Positions 37,201 through 46,811 are shown, counted from the first letter of the stretch. The stretch: DNA of 64,000 nucleotides from Larkinella rosea (GCF_003858635.1 NZ_RQJO01000015.1:310001-374000); one strand, 5' to 3'. Translations and numbers: made by a program. Notes: generated by a model not told the origin, from the letters alone.

Positions 37201-37746
37201 TTAATTATTATTCAGTTTTCGTAATGCTTCCCAGCGGGGGTCAACCGGCGGTTCGGCGGTTTCGTCATCCGGCCCCAGTGGCTCCGACCGATACACAACC
37301 TTGCCCTCCAGTTCCTCGTCTTCGTCGGTTTCTTCCTGACGAAAGCGGGGATGTAATTTTTTCATCGGCAACGACAGCGCGATAAAATCGAATAGGTAAC
37401 GCGCAATGTTAATTTGCTGCGTATCCCACAGAATCAGTTCGATTTCGTCGGTCAGCTCCTCGACGTGGTCCGAATATTTCAGAAACAACTGTTCTTCAAT
37501 GTCGATCGGTTCGTCAAAGGCATCCAGACTACGGTCGCAGACGAGTTCCACCGAACCCAGAATATGGAAATTCAGTTGAATCATCGATGACGATTTGGTC
37601 AGAACCAAATGGGTTTTGAATGATCCGCGCTGAATCAAATCCTGGTCCAGAGCCTCGAAAAATGCATCGCCCGATTCAAAATGGAACTCGTACGATTTGT
37701 CTTCCAGACTGCTGATGGAGATGGTGTATTTTTGCAACTCCTTCAC
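37201..37746 (-). CDS. DUF177 / YceD family protein
   Basis: Protein of 181 residues of the YceD (DUF177) family, linked to 23S rRNA accumulation in plants and bacteria. Recognised from VELVCDRSLDAFDEPIDIEEQ-type strand pattern (about 72-92) and from its fixed place directly upstream of rpmF. The usual first Cys of the C-x(n)-C pair is present (VCDRSLD); the C-terminus is acidic (EETDEDEELEG). First gene of the lipid operon. Confidence 0.88.
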   Translation of the reverse strand: MKELQKYTISISSLEDKSYEFHFESGDAFFEALDQDLIQRGSFKTHLVLTKSSSMIQLNFHILGSVELVCDRSLDAFDEPIDIEEQLFLKYSDHVEELTDEIELILWDTQQINIARYLFDFIALSLPMKKLHPRFRQEETDEDEELEGKVVYRSEPLGPDDETAEPPVDPRWEALRKLNNN

Positions 37747-37811
37747 GCTCTTCTCAAAATAGTCCGCAAAGTTACGAACTATTTCTGAATCCTAAAAGAT
37801 TAGTGTTCAAT

Positions 37812-39374
37812 TTACTGCCGTTTTGTTGGGCTAACCGGCGTTGAGCGCCGGTAGAGGGAGTACCTCTTTAACGGAACCGCCATCGGCTGATAGCCGGATT
37901 GGGCCAACTGCCGGGAAGGTTCGCATCGCTCATTGGTCAGGAAAAAAACCGGTTTTGTGTTCAGAGTGGTCAGCTCCAGTTGGTGATAGCGCTGCATGTA
38001 GCCGTGTAGCAACGGATCGGCCATGATTTCCGGACAAACGCCGAGCTGCAAGCCGGGGGAGACAATCGATCCGATTTTGGTCACATCCGATAAAATAGCC
38101 CGATAGCTGTGGTAGGGAGTTCCGGCAATTGCGATGCCGTACAAAACCGTGGTGACGCACGCCAGACCGCCAACCGTCCTTATCACCCGCAACCTGCGCA
38201 GACTCAGTTTCATCGCCTGAATCGCGGTCAGGAGTTGGGGCCCAATCCAGGCGGCTAATCCCAACGACAGATAGGGGAGAGCCGGTACGACGTAGTAATC
38301 GAACTGTTTGGTGGTGGCCATGATGGGCAGGGTACTGGTCAGACACAAGGCTGCATAAAACCGGATCATGCCCGAAAGCGGGCTAACGGACGCTTTGGTC
38401 TTGAACCCAAACCGGTTTAGAACCCATAAAATACCCATTAAAACCAGGGCGGGAGCGCTGTTGATGACTACTATTTTCAGGATAAAAGCCCGCCCGAAGA
38501 AACCGGCTGTCGTGGGGATTACTTCGCGCTTGTTGCTCAATGCTGCCAACACCTGCTGATTAAAATAGCTTTGTAGGAACAGCCGGGCGGGATCATACAA
38601 CAGCACCAGCGTTAGGAGCAAACCAAAACCGCCGACCAGCAGGAAGGTCCACCGAAAGGCCGGACCTATTTTTACCGGCCAGTAATACGCCAGACCGAGC
38701 AGACCCGGAACCGCCAGCACGTGCAGGGCAACCGGCCCTTTGGTTAGAAAAGCCGCAAACAGCGCCAAAACCGCTCCGGAAGCCTTCAACAACGACCGTT
38801 TGGGGGTTTGCCAACCCGCAATCGTATAGTTGACAGTCAGCAAACAGAACAGGCTCATCGTTGCATCCAGGTAATTCTGGGCGTACGTCCACTCCGTAAG
38901 CCGGCAGGTAAACAAAATCAAAACCGGTAGCCATTCAAACCGGTGCAGCGGGTGATCGGCCGGAACCATTCGCCACCATAACTGAACCATCAGGGTGATA
39001 ATCAGGAGAATGACGACAAAACAATAGATGCGTTCGGTTGCATAACTGTCGCCCAAAAACCGGAAAAACCAGGACTGGAGGTAGAACTGCAGGGGCGGAT
39101 GTTCGTAGAACACCTCCGTCTGATTGTAGGGTAAATAGAACGAATGGGCAAAAACCGGTGACCAGAATGAGCCTTTTCCAATGGCCATGTTGCGGGCAAT
39201 GGATGCGTAGATGAGTCCGTCGGACCACATGCCTTCGCGCAACAACCGTCGGAAAATAATAAACGCGCCCCAGGCAATGGTGAACAGCCAGCCAATGCGC
39301 CGATAAGCGACAGTGGCAGGCAGCACCGGTAAAAAACCGGGCGATGAAATTGACCTCATTGTGGACAGATTCAT
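37812..39374 (-). CDS. Membrane glycosyltransferase, GT39/GT83 (ArnT)-like
   Basis: Protein of 520 residues with 10-12 hydrophobic segments. The first periplasmic loop holds the GT-C pattern with acidic residue and HPP motif (MWSDGLIYASIARNM, YEHPPLQFYLQSW), as in ArnT/PMT enzymes that transfer sugars from polyprenyl phosphate to lipid A or proteins. Acceptor unknown. The C-terminal soluble part is short. A start at 39359 is also possible. Divergent from the PAP2 gene; together they suggest polyprenyl-phosphate metabolism at the envelope (inference). Confidence 0.82.
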   Translation of the reverse strand: MNLSTMRSISSPGFLPVLPATVAYRRIGWLFTIAWGAFIIFRRLLREGMWSDGLIYASIARNMAIGKGSFWSPVFAHSFYLPYNQTEVFYEHPPLQFYLQSWFFRFLGDSYATERIYCFVVILLIITLMVQLWWRMVPADHPLHRFEWLPVLILFTCRLTEWTYAQNYLDATMSLFCLLTVNYTIAGWQTPKRSLLKASGAVLALFAAFLTKGPVALHVLAVPGLLGLAYYWPVKIGPAFRWTFLLVGGFGLLLTLVLLYDPARLFLQSYFNQQVLAALSNKREVIPTTAGFFGRAFILKIVVINSAPALVLMGILWVLNRFGFKTKASVSPLSGMIRFYAALCLTSTLPIMATTKQFDYYVVPALPYLSLGLAAWIGPQLLTAIQAMKLSLRRLRVIRTVGGLACVTTVLYGIAIAGTPYHSYRAILSDVTKIGSIVSPGLQLGVCPEIMADPLLHGYMQRYHQLELTTLNTKPVFFLTNERCEPSRQLAQSGYQPMAVPLKRYSLYRRSTPVSPTKRQ

Positions 39375-39453
39375 AAAAACCGTATCAATATACCGGCTTA
39401 TTCCTTTTTTTTACGCAATATTCTTTATTTCTGCGCCTTCATGCCCCCTATAT

Positions 39454-40101
39454 ATGGAAGTCCTGACCAAGAATCGTTCCTTTTTTATAGTCTATCTTTT
39501 TTTCTTTATACTGGTTGGGGTACTAATGCTGCTCTATACCAAAACCGAACTGATGCAGTGGGTAAATGCGCACAACTGGCCGACCGGCGACCTGTTTTTT
39601 CAGTATGTGACCAACCTGGGCGACGGTGCCTTTGCGGTGATTGTCATCGTTGTGCTGCTGTTCCGTTCGTTCCGGGCTGCGCTGATGGGCGTAGCTGCGT
39701 TTCTGTTATCGACCCTGATTGTCCGCGTACTGAAAGAAGTGGTTTTTACCGGTTCGCTGCGGCCTCTGAAATACTTTGAACATTCCGAGTGGCAATACCG
39801 CATCATTGACGGACTGGATATTCACAGTTACAATAGTTTCCCGTCCGGCCATTCCACGACGGCCTTTGCGGTTTTCAGCCTGCTGGCATTGCTGGACGAA
39901 CGCAAAAACCGGGGCTGGTTCTGGGCACTGCTGGCCGTCGTTACGGCCTATTCGCGCGTGTATCTTTTCCAGCATTTTGTCGAAGATATTTACGTCGGCT
40001 CCATCATCGGTACGGTTTCGTCCGTTGTGGTTTTTCTGCTTTTCAGCCGCTATTGGGACCGAAACCCGAAAGACTGGCACAACCGGCGTCTGCGGTTTTA
40101 G
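39454..40101 (+). CDS. PAP2-family membrane phosphatase
   Basis: Integral membrane acid phosphatase of 215 residues, about six transmembrane segments. All three PAP2 motifs are present: KEVVFTGSLRP (about 89-99), FPSGHS (about 130-135) and SRVYLFQHFVEDIYVG (about 168-183). Likely dephosphorylates undecaprenyl pyrophosphate or phospholipids outside the membrane. Start at 39454 (MEVLTKNRSFF). The 295 nt after it are AT-rich leader for the next gene, with no feature I can name. Confidence 0.9.
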   Translation: MEVLTKNRSFFIVYLFFFILVGVLMLLYTKTELMQWVNAHNWPTGDLFFQYVTNLGDGAFAVIVIVVLLFRSFRAALMGVAAFLLSTLIVRVLKEVVFTGSLRPLKYFEHSEWQYRIIDGLDIHSYNSFPSGHSTTAFAVFSLLALLDERKNRGWFWALLAVVTAYSRVYLFQHFVEDIYVGSIIGTVSSVVVFLLFSRYWDRNPKDWHNRRLRF

Positions 40102-40396
40102 GTTTCCGAGATTATCATCCAAAAGATTCTTAAAATAATTACATCAGATCGGTAAATTGGCTGTTGGCTTTCCTTTCACGTATAGGCCTGTCTGAGCGGT
40201 TTTCCTGAATGTGCTGCAAAGCCATACACGCTATTTGGTAAAATTGTATATTGCCCAAAAAATAGGTTGCAAAAATGGGTTTATATCAATAATTATTTGG
40301 TATTTATCAAAAAAGCAGCATAAAATAAATCGTACTTATCAACAAAGCCTATCTCTTTTTGTAATTTGATGGTAAATTCCAAGGTTCCCATTCATT

Positions 40397-41683
40397 ATGT
40401 CGCAACCGCAACCCATCGCTGATCCGACCGCAACGGCCTTAGGTCGGGGTATTCAACACATCGGTTTTGGGAAGCAGGGCCGCCGACCCCTGTCGCCCGC
40501 TTTGCTGGAAGAGTGCAAACAGGTATTGCTGTCGGGCCATGCCGATCCGTTGCAGAAAGGGGCATTTTTAGGGGCTTTACTGGCCAAAGGTCCCGTGCCG
40601 GAGGAGCAACCACTGGAAGTGGTTTTCGGAAAAGGCGCTTTTTTGAACCCTGCGTTTTTTATCAATAAAGTATGTCCGGATTTACCGACAAATCTGTTTC
40701 CCATTGCCACCAAACTCCTGAAAGGTCACAACCTGCGCCCCAGCGAAGCACATCAGCTGGGTAACTTTCTGTTTTTGGAAGACGATTGTGAGACGTTCAA
40801 AGGCATGGCCACCAGCATCTTACGAATCCGAATCGAATCCAACGACGAATACAAAGGATTCTACAATGCCGCGATGGAAACCATCACGCCCGGTTTTCGG
40901 CAACTGAGCTGCGTTGACCGGCCGCTGGTTCAGCTGGCCGAACCCTTCGACGGTGTGGAGCATACGTACCTGATTACGCCTTTACTGGCCCATTTTTTCG
41001 AGCAACGCGGCTATGGTTCGCTGTCGGTCGTGGGCCGGACGCCCGGGCCGAAATACACCCTCAACGCCCACGATCTGTACCTGTATCTGGGTTGCCAGAT
41101 GTTGCAGAGCAATCACGAAATCAACACGCCCCCGGAGCCTTTCGGTTGGGTACTCGACCAGAAAGCGCTTTCGCCCGCGCTGAACCGCTGGGTCGACCGT
41201 CGGCGCGTCATCATCAACCGGCCGTTCCTGGCGACGCTCGAAAAAATCATGAATCCCTGCAGCGCCCGCGTTCTGGTGACGCCGGTTTTTCAGGTTCCTT
41301 TCCAGATGAAAATGGCCGAACTGGCGCTCATGGCCGGTTTTGACGCGGTTATTGTCATGAAACGTGGTCTGGAAGGAAGCCTGTCGCCCTCCACCAGCCG
41401 GAGCAGCGGCATTCTGTGCGCCGTTCGGACGGCCCGCGGGCATTTGTTCTACCAGCATTTCGACATCGATCTGCCCGCGTTTGCCGAATACCGCACCGCC
41501 AGCGACGAAATCGTGACCAATCTCCAGGTCAACGAAAACGTCCGGCTTATCCGCGAGTTCATGAAAGACGGCGAAACTACCAGCGATGACTTCGATAATC
41601 GCGTCCGTTTCACGCAGGCCTTATTAAGCCGGGGTATGGACTGGATCGAGGGGCAACTCGACGGTCGTAATAATAAGCTGTAA
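40397..41683 (+). CDS. TrpD2-like (YbiB-type) glycosyl transferase family protein
   Basis: Protein of 428 residues resembling anthranilate phosphoribosyltransferase folds: an N-terminal helical domain (ALLEECKQVLLSG, GAFLGALLAKG) and an alpha/beta domain. The PRPP-binding GTGGD signature of true TrpD is absent; the equivalent place reads VVGRTPGPKYTLN. No trp genes are nearby. It therefore fits the TrpD2 group, whose E. coli member YbiB binds nucleic acid and is not a biosynthetic enzyme. Role here unknown. Ends 1 nt before the convergent mog-like gene. Confidence 0.72.
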   Translation: MSQPQPIADPTATALGRGIQHIGFGKQGRRPLSPALLEECKQVLLSGHADPLQKGAFLGALLAKGPVPEEQPLEVVFGKGAFLNPAFFINKVCPDLPTNLFPIATKLLKGHNLRPSEAHQLGNFLFLEDDCETFKGMATSILRIRIESNDEYKGFYNAAMETITPGFRQLSCVDRPLVQLAEPFDGVEHTYLITPLLAHFFEQRGYGSLSVVGRTPGPKYTLNAHDLYLYLGCQMLQSNHEINTPPEPFGWVLDQKALSPALNRWVDRRRVIINRPFLATLEKIMNPCSARVLVTPVFQVPFQMKMAELALMAGFDAVIVMKRGLEGSLSPSTSRSSGILCAVRTARGHLFYQHFDIDLPAFAEYRTASDEIVTNLQVNENVRLIREFMKDGETTSDDFDNRVRFTQALLSRGMDWIEGQLDGRNNKL

Positions 41684-41684
41684 A

Positions 41685-42221
41685 TCAGCTTGATTTGGGC
41701 CGAAAAATCGTCATCACTTCTTCGTGCGTCGTCAGATACGGCCCACCAATCAGATCAATGCAATACGGAATGGCCGGAAAAACCACCGACAGGCATTGCC
41801 CGATGGCCGTTGGTTTTCCGGGCAGGTTCAGAATCAGCGTCTGATTCCGAATTCCGGCGGTCTGGCGGGATAAAATGGCCGTTGGCACGTATTTCAGGCT
41901 TTCCTGCCGCATCAGTTCACCAAAACCGGGTAGCATTTTCTGGCAAACCGCTTCGGTGGCTTCGGGGGTCACGTCGCGCCGGGCCGGGCCGGTTCCGCCC
42001 GTTGTCACCACCAGACAGCAGCCTTCCACATCGGCCAGTTCGATGAGTGTCGCTTCCAGTTGCGGTTGTTCGTCGGGAATGACGCGGTAAATCGGTTCCC
42101 AGTCGCAGCTCAGGTAGCTGGTCAATAAATTCACCACGGCCTTGCCGGGAATGTCTTCGTAAATGCCCGCGCTGGCCCGGTCCGAAACATTAATAACGCC
42201 AATGCGAATGGGTGTTGCCAT
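41685..42221 (-). CDS. MogA/MoaB family molybdopterin adenylyltransferase-like protein
   Basis: Protein of 178 residues with the MPT-binding fold: IGVINVSDRASAGIYEDIPG (about 6-25), LVVTTGGTGPARRDVTPEAT (about 71-90) and LILNLPGKPTAIGQCL. Mog activates molybdopterin by adenylylation before Mo insertion. No other moa/moe genes in view. Start at 42221 (MATPIRIGV). Confidence 0.9.
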   Translation of the reverse strand: MATPIRIGVINVSDRASAGIYEDIPGKAVVNLLTSYLSCDWEPIYRVIPDEQPQLEATLIELADVEGCCLVVTTGGTGPARRDVTPEATEAVCQKMLPGFGELMRQESLKYVPTAILSRQTAGIRNQTLILNLPGKPTAIGQCLSVVFPAIPYCIDLIGGPYLTTHEEVMTIFRPKSS

Positions 42222-42312
42222 CGACAGAGTTTTAGATGATCCGGCAAAGATACACGCTGCCGTACTACGGATTGGGTAGTTTGCGTACTTTTGTGCCATC
42301 AACCCCAACGCC

Positions 42313-43962
42313 ATGCCCCGAATCCCGTCGCGCTTTATTCCTCTGTTGATTGTTCTGGCCGGAGCGTTGTTTTATTTCCCGTTTCTGGGCCGCGTTCACC
42401 TCTTCGACTGGGACGAAATCAACTTCGCCGAGTCGGCGCGGGAAATGATCGTGACGGGCAATTACACGCGGGTTCAGATCAACTTTCAGCCATTTTGGGA
42501 AAAACCGCCCCTGTTTTTCTGGCTTCAGGTGCTGTCGATGAAGCTGTTCGGCATTGGCGAATTTGCCGCCCGGTTTCCCAACGCCGTCGTCGGCATTGCC
42601 ACGCTGCTGGTGTTGTATTCGATCGGTAAAAAAGCCGTCGACGAACGCTTCGGGCTTTTGTGGGCGCTGGCGTATTTCGGTTCCTTAACGCCCCATCTTT
42701 ATTTCAAATCCGGCATCATTGACCCAACATTTAACCTGTTTATCTTCCTGAGTGTCTGGTTCATGGCACGGGCGGTTTCGGCTTACGGTACCTCCGGCGC
42801 AACCCGGCAGGCGGTTTTTTCGGGCCTGTTCGTTGGGCTGGCGGTTTTGACCAAGGGGCCGGTCGGCGGTCTGCTGCTCGGCCTGACGTTTCTCGTTTAC
42901 TGGGGTTTTCAGCAGTTTCGCCCGATGCTAAGTTTCCGGAACGGTTTGCTGTTTTTCGGCTGCGCGCTGGCGGTTGCGTCGGTCTGGTTCGGTCTGGAGT
43001 TAATCAAGAACGGTTTCTGGTTTTTCGAAGAATTTTTCCGCTACCAGATTCGCCTGTTCTCGACGCCCGATGCGGGCCACCAGCAACCGTTTTATTACCA
43101 TTTTGTGGTGGTTCTGCTGGGCTGTTTTCCGATGTCGTTGCTGGCGATTCGCGGTTTTTTTGCGGGAACAACCGACAACTCAACGTCAAATGCGGTTTCG
43201 TTTCGGCGCTGGATGGTCATTCTGTTCTGGGTAGTAATGATTCTGTTTTCGATCGTCAAAACCAAAATTGTTCATTATTCGTCGATGGCGTGGTTTCCGG
43301 TTTCGTACCTGGCCGCGACGGTTTTGTACAGTTATCTGAACGGCCCGTTGAAATGGAACCGCTGGCTGACCGTCGGGATTGGTATCATTGGGGGCGTTTT
43401 GGGGTTGCTCATTACCGCGTTGCCGCTGGTCGGCATGCATGCCGCTGAACTGACGCCCTACATCAAAGACCCGTTTGCCGTCGCCAACCTGAGCGCGCCC
43501 GTCGAGTGGCAGGGCTGGGAATGGGCCATCGGAACGGCTTACGGCCTGGTGATTCTGGCACTGTTGGTAGTTCGGAAAAACCGCCCCGTCGGGAGTATGG
43601 TAACCTTGTTTCTGGCTACACCGGTTTTACTGTGGTTTGTTTTACCGGCGATCATCCCCAAAATTGAACGCTACACGCAGGGTGCGGTCATCGATTTTTA
43701 CGAAGCGAAACAGGGCCAGGACATTTACATCGAGCCGATCGGTTACAAGAGTTACGCCCACCTGTTTTATTTTCGAAAACCACCGCCGACCAATCCGAAC
43801 AGCTACAACGAAGACTGGCTCATCAACGGTCCGGTCGACAAACCGGCTTTTTTCGTCACCCGGAATTTCAACCTCGATCAATACCGCTACAACCCGAATC
43901 TGGAGATCATCCGCGAAGAAGCCGGTTTTGTTTTTTTACGGAGAAAACCGGTGTTTAAGTGA
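42313..43962 (+). CDS. Membrane glycosyltransferase, GT83 (ArnT)-like
   Basis: Protein of 549 residues with about 11-12 transmembrane segments in the first 440. Motifs WDEINFAESAREM (about 32-44) and WEKPPLFFWLQ (about 65-75) match the GT-C catalytic loop of ArnT-like enzymes, and AVLTKGPVG follows. A soluble tail after residue 450 ends VFLRRKPVFK. Second such enzyme in 6 kb. Possible -7 element TACTTTTG at 42296-42303, very near the start. Confidence 0.88.
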   Translation: MPRIPSRFIPLLIVLAGALFYFPFLGRVHLFDWDEINFAESAREMIVTGNYTRVQINFQPFWEKPPLFFWLQVLSMKLFGIGEFAARFPNAVVGIATLLVLYSIGKKAVDERFGLLWALAYFGSLTPHLYFKSGIIDPTFNLFIFLSVWFMARAVSAYGTSGATRQAVFSGLFVGLAVLTKGPVGGLLLGLTFLVYWGFQQFRPMLSFRNGLLFFGCALAVASVWFGLELIKNGFWFFEEFFRYQIRLFSTPDAGHQQPFYYHFVVVLLGCFPMSLLAIRGFFAGTTDNSTSNAVSFRRWMVILFWVVMILFSIVKTKIVHYSSMAWFPVSYLAATVLYSYLNGPLKWNRWLTVGIGIIGGVLGLLITALPLVGMHAAELTPYIKDPFAVANLSAPVEWQGWEWAIGTAYGLVILALLVVRKNRPVGSMVTLFLATPVLLWFVLPAIIPKIERYTQGAVIDFYEAKQGQDIYIEPIGYKSYAHLFYFRKPPPTNPNSYNEDWLINGPVDKPAFFVTRNFNLDQYRYNPNLEIIREEAGFVFLRRKPVFK

Positions 43963-43969
43963 TTGAAAG

Positions 43970-44860
43970 CTACTCACTACGTTTTAGCATCATTTTTAGC
44001 GTACCGATGACAAAATCCGCATCGTCCCGGTGCAAATAGTGCCCACTGTTTGACAGATAGATCAGGGCACCCCCTTTACTGGACAAATAGATAAACTTTT
44101 TCCAGCGTTCGATATTGACGTTCGTCCGTACTTCGAAAAACGCATCGTGATTATAATCGCTGCTTCTGCGGTCGGCAGGAACTTCAAACTTACCGCCGAT
44201 AAAGAAATAAATCGGGACGTTGGGAACCGGTAAGCGCGTGATTTCGGCAAAGTCGGTGCGTCGCAACGCCGTCAGGTATCGCAGTTCGCTCGAGGGACCA
44301 AAACGGGCCGAATCGACCGGTACGGTTTTATACAGCCGGTCGTACAGCATTTCGTCGATCTTCTTTTCGGGAACGCCAATCCGTCGGAAAATGGCATTCC
44401 AGTCGTCTTTGGTTTCCGTAAAATCGGCGGGATCGATAAAAACCAAACCGGCCATGTCGTCGGGGTAAAAACCGGCAAAACCGCGCGTATAAATCCCGCC
44501 CATCGAATGCCCCACCAGAATGTATGGCGGTGAAATTTTCAACGTTTTCAGGATGGCTTTCAGATTTTCGGCCACCACCTGAACCGTTGGCGTTTGATAG
44601 ACCTTCTCCGATTTTTCGACCCCAGCCCGGTCGTAGGCAAAAACCGGGGTGGTTTTCGCTAATTCATCGATCACCGTATTCCAGTTACCCAAGCCCATTC
44701 CCAGCCCGTTTTCAAAAATGAGCACCGGATCATTCGGTTTTCGATTTTCAAACCCTTTCACGTAAACATGGAACTGATGTCCGTTTACGTCCACCAGTTT
44801 TTCCTGGCAAAAAACCGGTAACGATATGAATAACAGGCATACGAGAAGAGCGGTTTTCAT
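43970..44860 (-). CDS. Secreted alpha/beta hydrolase
   Basis: Protein of 296 residues with signal peptide MKTALLVCLLFISLPVFCQ. The nucleophile Ser119 lies in VGHSMGG, an oxyanion region in ENGLGMGLGNW, and a C-terminal His in SGHYLHRDD. Substrate unknown (ester, lactone or peptide). A 26-bp AT-rich palindrome (44936-44961) lies 75 nt upstream of its ATG, a likely operator. Confidence 0.88.
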   Translation of the reverse strand: MKTALLVCLLFISLPVFCQEKLVDVNGHQFHVYVKGFENRKPNDPVLIFENGLGMGLGNWNTVIDELAKTTPVFAYDRAGVEKSEKVYQTPTVQVVAENLKAILKTLKISPPYILVGHSMGGIYTRGFAGFYPDDMAGLVFIDPADFTETKDDWNAIFRRIGVPEKKIDEMLYDRLYKTVPVDSARFGPSSELRYLTALRRTDFAEITRLPVPNVPIYFFIGGKFEVPADRRSSDYNHDAFFEVRTNVNIERWKKFIYLSSKGGALIYLSNSGHYLHRDDADFVIGTLKMMLKRSE

Positions 44861-44935
44861 TGATTCAGCAGTTTAAGACGCCATTATCCAGAAATCAGCA
44901 CCGGCGAATTTTAGCAAACATCACCAAATTTGCGG

Positions 44936-44961
44936 ATAATAACTATAAATATAGTTATTAT
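44936..44961. promoter_or_regulatory. 26-bp palindromic operator candidate upstream of the alpha/beta hydrolase
   Basis: ATAATAACTATA (44936-44947) and TATAGTTATTAT (44950-44961) are exact complements around AA. It lies between the CPBP gene (whose stop is 20 nt away) and the hydrolase start. Short AT spacer and full symmetry favour a dimeric repressor site; no T-run for a terminator. Confidence 0.5.
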
Positions 44962-44981
44962 TTCTGAACGATTGTGTACCG

Positions 44982-45920
44982 CTATTTTCCCAATCCCAGC
45001 TGCAAAAACGCCGTCAGTTCCATTAGCCAGGCCACACCGAGGTGAATGATGACCCCGCCCCAGATGCTCCGGGTCTGGAGCGCGATGACGCCCAGAATGT
45101 AGCCCCCGAAAATCGAACTGATCGCTTCACCTGCCGGTTTCCCGAAGTGAATGAAGCAGTAGGTAATCACCATCGGGAAAACCGCTCCCCGGCCCAGAAT
45201 CCGCGCCATGCCGATGACCAGAAAACCGCGAAACATCAACTCCGTGGGCACAAAATCCCAACCGTACGACAATTCATAAATCAGCGCCGTTACCCATTCC
45301 GGGACGTTGAAAAACTCGTTGGCATTGGTGTCTTTGTAGGTTGGGTATGACTCCAGAAACGACGGCTGGAAGGATGCGTAGGTGATCAGCGGCAACATGC
45401 ACAGCAGCAGAATGAAATAGATTCGCAGCCCTTTCCACTTCGGCCGCATGCCGTAAAAACCGTTCGGTTCCTTTTCGATGAACCGGTAAAAAAGCAATAA
45501 GGGCAGAATAACTGTCAGCAGCGATTGCAAATTCCGCAGGCAATAGAACGCAAACTGATAAATCTGCCCATCGAAAACCGCATAACTCCATTCGTTAAAT
45601 CCGTAAAAACCGGCATACCAACTGAAAATCGCCAACCCCGACAGGCTATAAACCCAGAAATCGCGCCGTTGCCAGATGTCCATGCGCTGGTGAAACCGCG
45701 TCCACAAAAACACGCCGGAATAGTAAGCAAAGGCGTACAGCAAAAAGTAGAAAAGAATCCGGATGTTTTGGCCCCGATACGCATCGATGTAACTGTCTTC
45801 GAAATCCAGGTAATAATTGATGCTGAGGCAAACCGCCAGAAACAGGGCGGCAAAACCGTATAAATCGGCGCGAAAGTCGGCTTTCAGGTGCTCGCGGAGG
45901 TAGCGGATCAGGTTACGCAT
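44982..45920 (-). CDS. CPBP-family intramembrane metalloprotease-like protein
   Basis: Membrane protein of 312 residues with about eight hydrophobic segments. The C-terminal CPBP (ABI/Rce1) domain has motif 1 as PTELMFRGFL, where the usual EExxxR reads TExxxR, and motif 2 as YCFIHFGKP. The first glutamate of motif 1 is therefore missing, which may impair proteolysis. Function unknown. Start at 45920 (MRNLIRYLREHL). Confidence 0.82.
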   Translation of the reverse strand: MRNLIRYLREHLKADFRADLYGFAALFLAVCLSINYYLDFEDSYIDAYRGQNIRILFYFLLYAFAYYSGVFLWTRFHQRMDIWQRRDFWVYSLSGLAIFSWYAGFYGFNEWSYAVFDGQIYQFAFYCLRNLQSLLTVILPLLLFYRFIEKEPNGFYGMRPKWKGLRIYFILLLCMLPLITYASFQPSFLESYPTYKDTNANEFFNVPEWVTALIYELSYGWDFVPTELMFRGFLVIGMARILGRGAVFPMVITYCFIHFGKPAGEAISSIFGGYILGVIALQTRSIWGGVIIHLGVAWLMELTAFLQLGLGK

Positions 45921-46046
45921 GGTGGACCAAAGTTGGTGGAAAGCCGCCAGCAAACCAAAACCGTTCGGGTCGCAAAGTCAGTAAGTTAGGGTGAAATGGA
46001 ACTTATGGATACTGAATTGATTCGCTTTTACCTAAATCCTTCCCTC

Positions 46047-46805
46047 ATGGCCGACTTTTCCAATCAGGTTACCTTCATCACCGGAGCGGGTTCCGGCATC
46101 GGGCGGGCGACGGCTCTGGCTTTCGCGCAGGCCGGAGCGCAGGTCGTAGTGGCCGATGTCAACGAAACGAACGGGCAGCAAACCGTTGCCGAAATCCTTC
46201 AGTTGGGCCGCGAAGCCCGGTTTATTGCCTGCGATGTAGCCAATCCGGACGATGTTGAAAAGGCGGTGAAGTATACCATCGAGCAGTTTGGGCGGCTGGA
46301 CATTGGCATTAACAACGCCGGAATTGGTGGCAAATACGCCCGGCTGGTCGATCAGACGTTCGACGACTGGAACCGGATGCTGGCCGTCAACCTGAGCGGT
46401 GTTTTTTACTGCATGCAGTCCGAAATCCGGCAGATGCTGGTGCAGGGTGGGGGCAAAATCGTCAACCTCTCATCGATTGCGGGTGTTCGGGGACTGGTGA
46501 AAGCCGCGCCCTATACGGCGGCTAAACACGGCGTAATTGGCCTGACCAAAACTGCAGCACTGGAATACGTCCGGCATAACATTCGCGTCAATGCGGTTTG
46601 CCCGGTTTATACGCATTCGGCGATGGTCGACGAATTGATCAATAGTTCACCCGATATGGAAAACCGCCTGCGCCGGGCGATTCCGATTGGGCGGTTTGGC
46701 CAGCCGGAAGAGATTGCCCAGGCCATTTTGTGGTTGTGTTCGGACGAAAACGCGTTTTGCACGGGCCAGGCGATTCAGATGGATGGCGGGTTAACGGCCG
46801 GTTGA
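46047..46805 (+). CDS. Short-chain dehydrogenase/reductase (SDR)
   Basis: Classical SDR of 252 residues: cofactor loop TGAGSGIG (12-19), NNAG motif, catalytic Ser in NLSSIAG and YTAAKHG for Tyr and Lys, and the C-terminal MDGGLTAG. An Asp after beta-2 (VADVNE) suggests NAD(H) preference. Substrate not deducible. Start at 46047 (MADFSNQVTFITG). Ends at a perfect palindrome shared with the convergent gene. Confidence 0.93.
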   Translation: MADFSNQVTFITGAGSGIGRATALAFAQAGAQVVVADVNETNGQQTVAEILQLGREARFIACDVANPDDVEKAVKYTIEQFGRLDIGINNAGIGGKYARLVDQTFDDWNRMLAVNLSGVFYCMQSEIRQMLVQGGGKIVNLSSIAGVRGLVKAAPYTAAKHGVIGLTKTAALEYVRHNIRVNAVCPVYTHSAMVDELINSSPDMENRLRRAIPIGRFGQPEEIAQAILWLCSDENAFCTGQAIQMDGGLTAG

Positions 46806-46811
46806 CGACGG

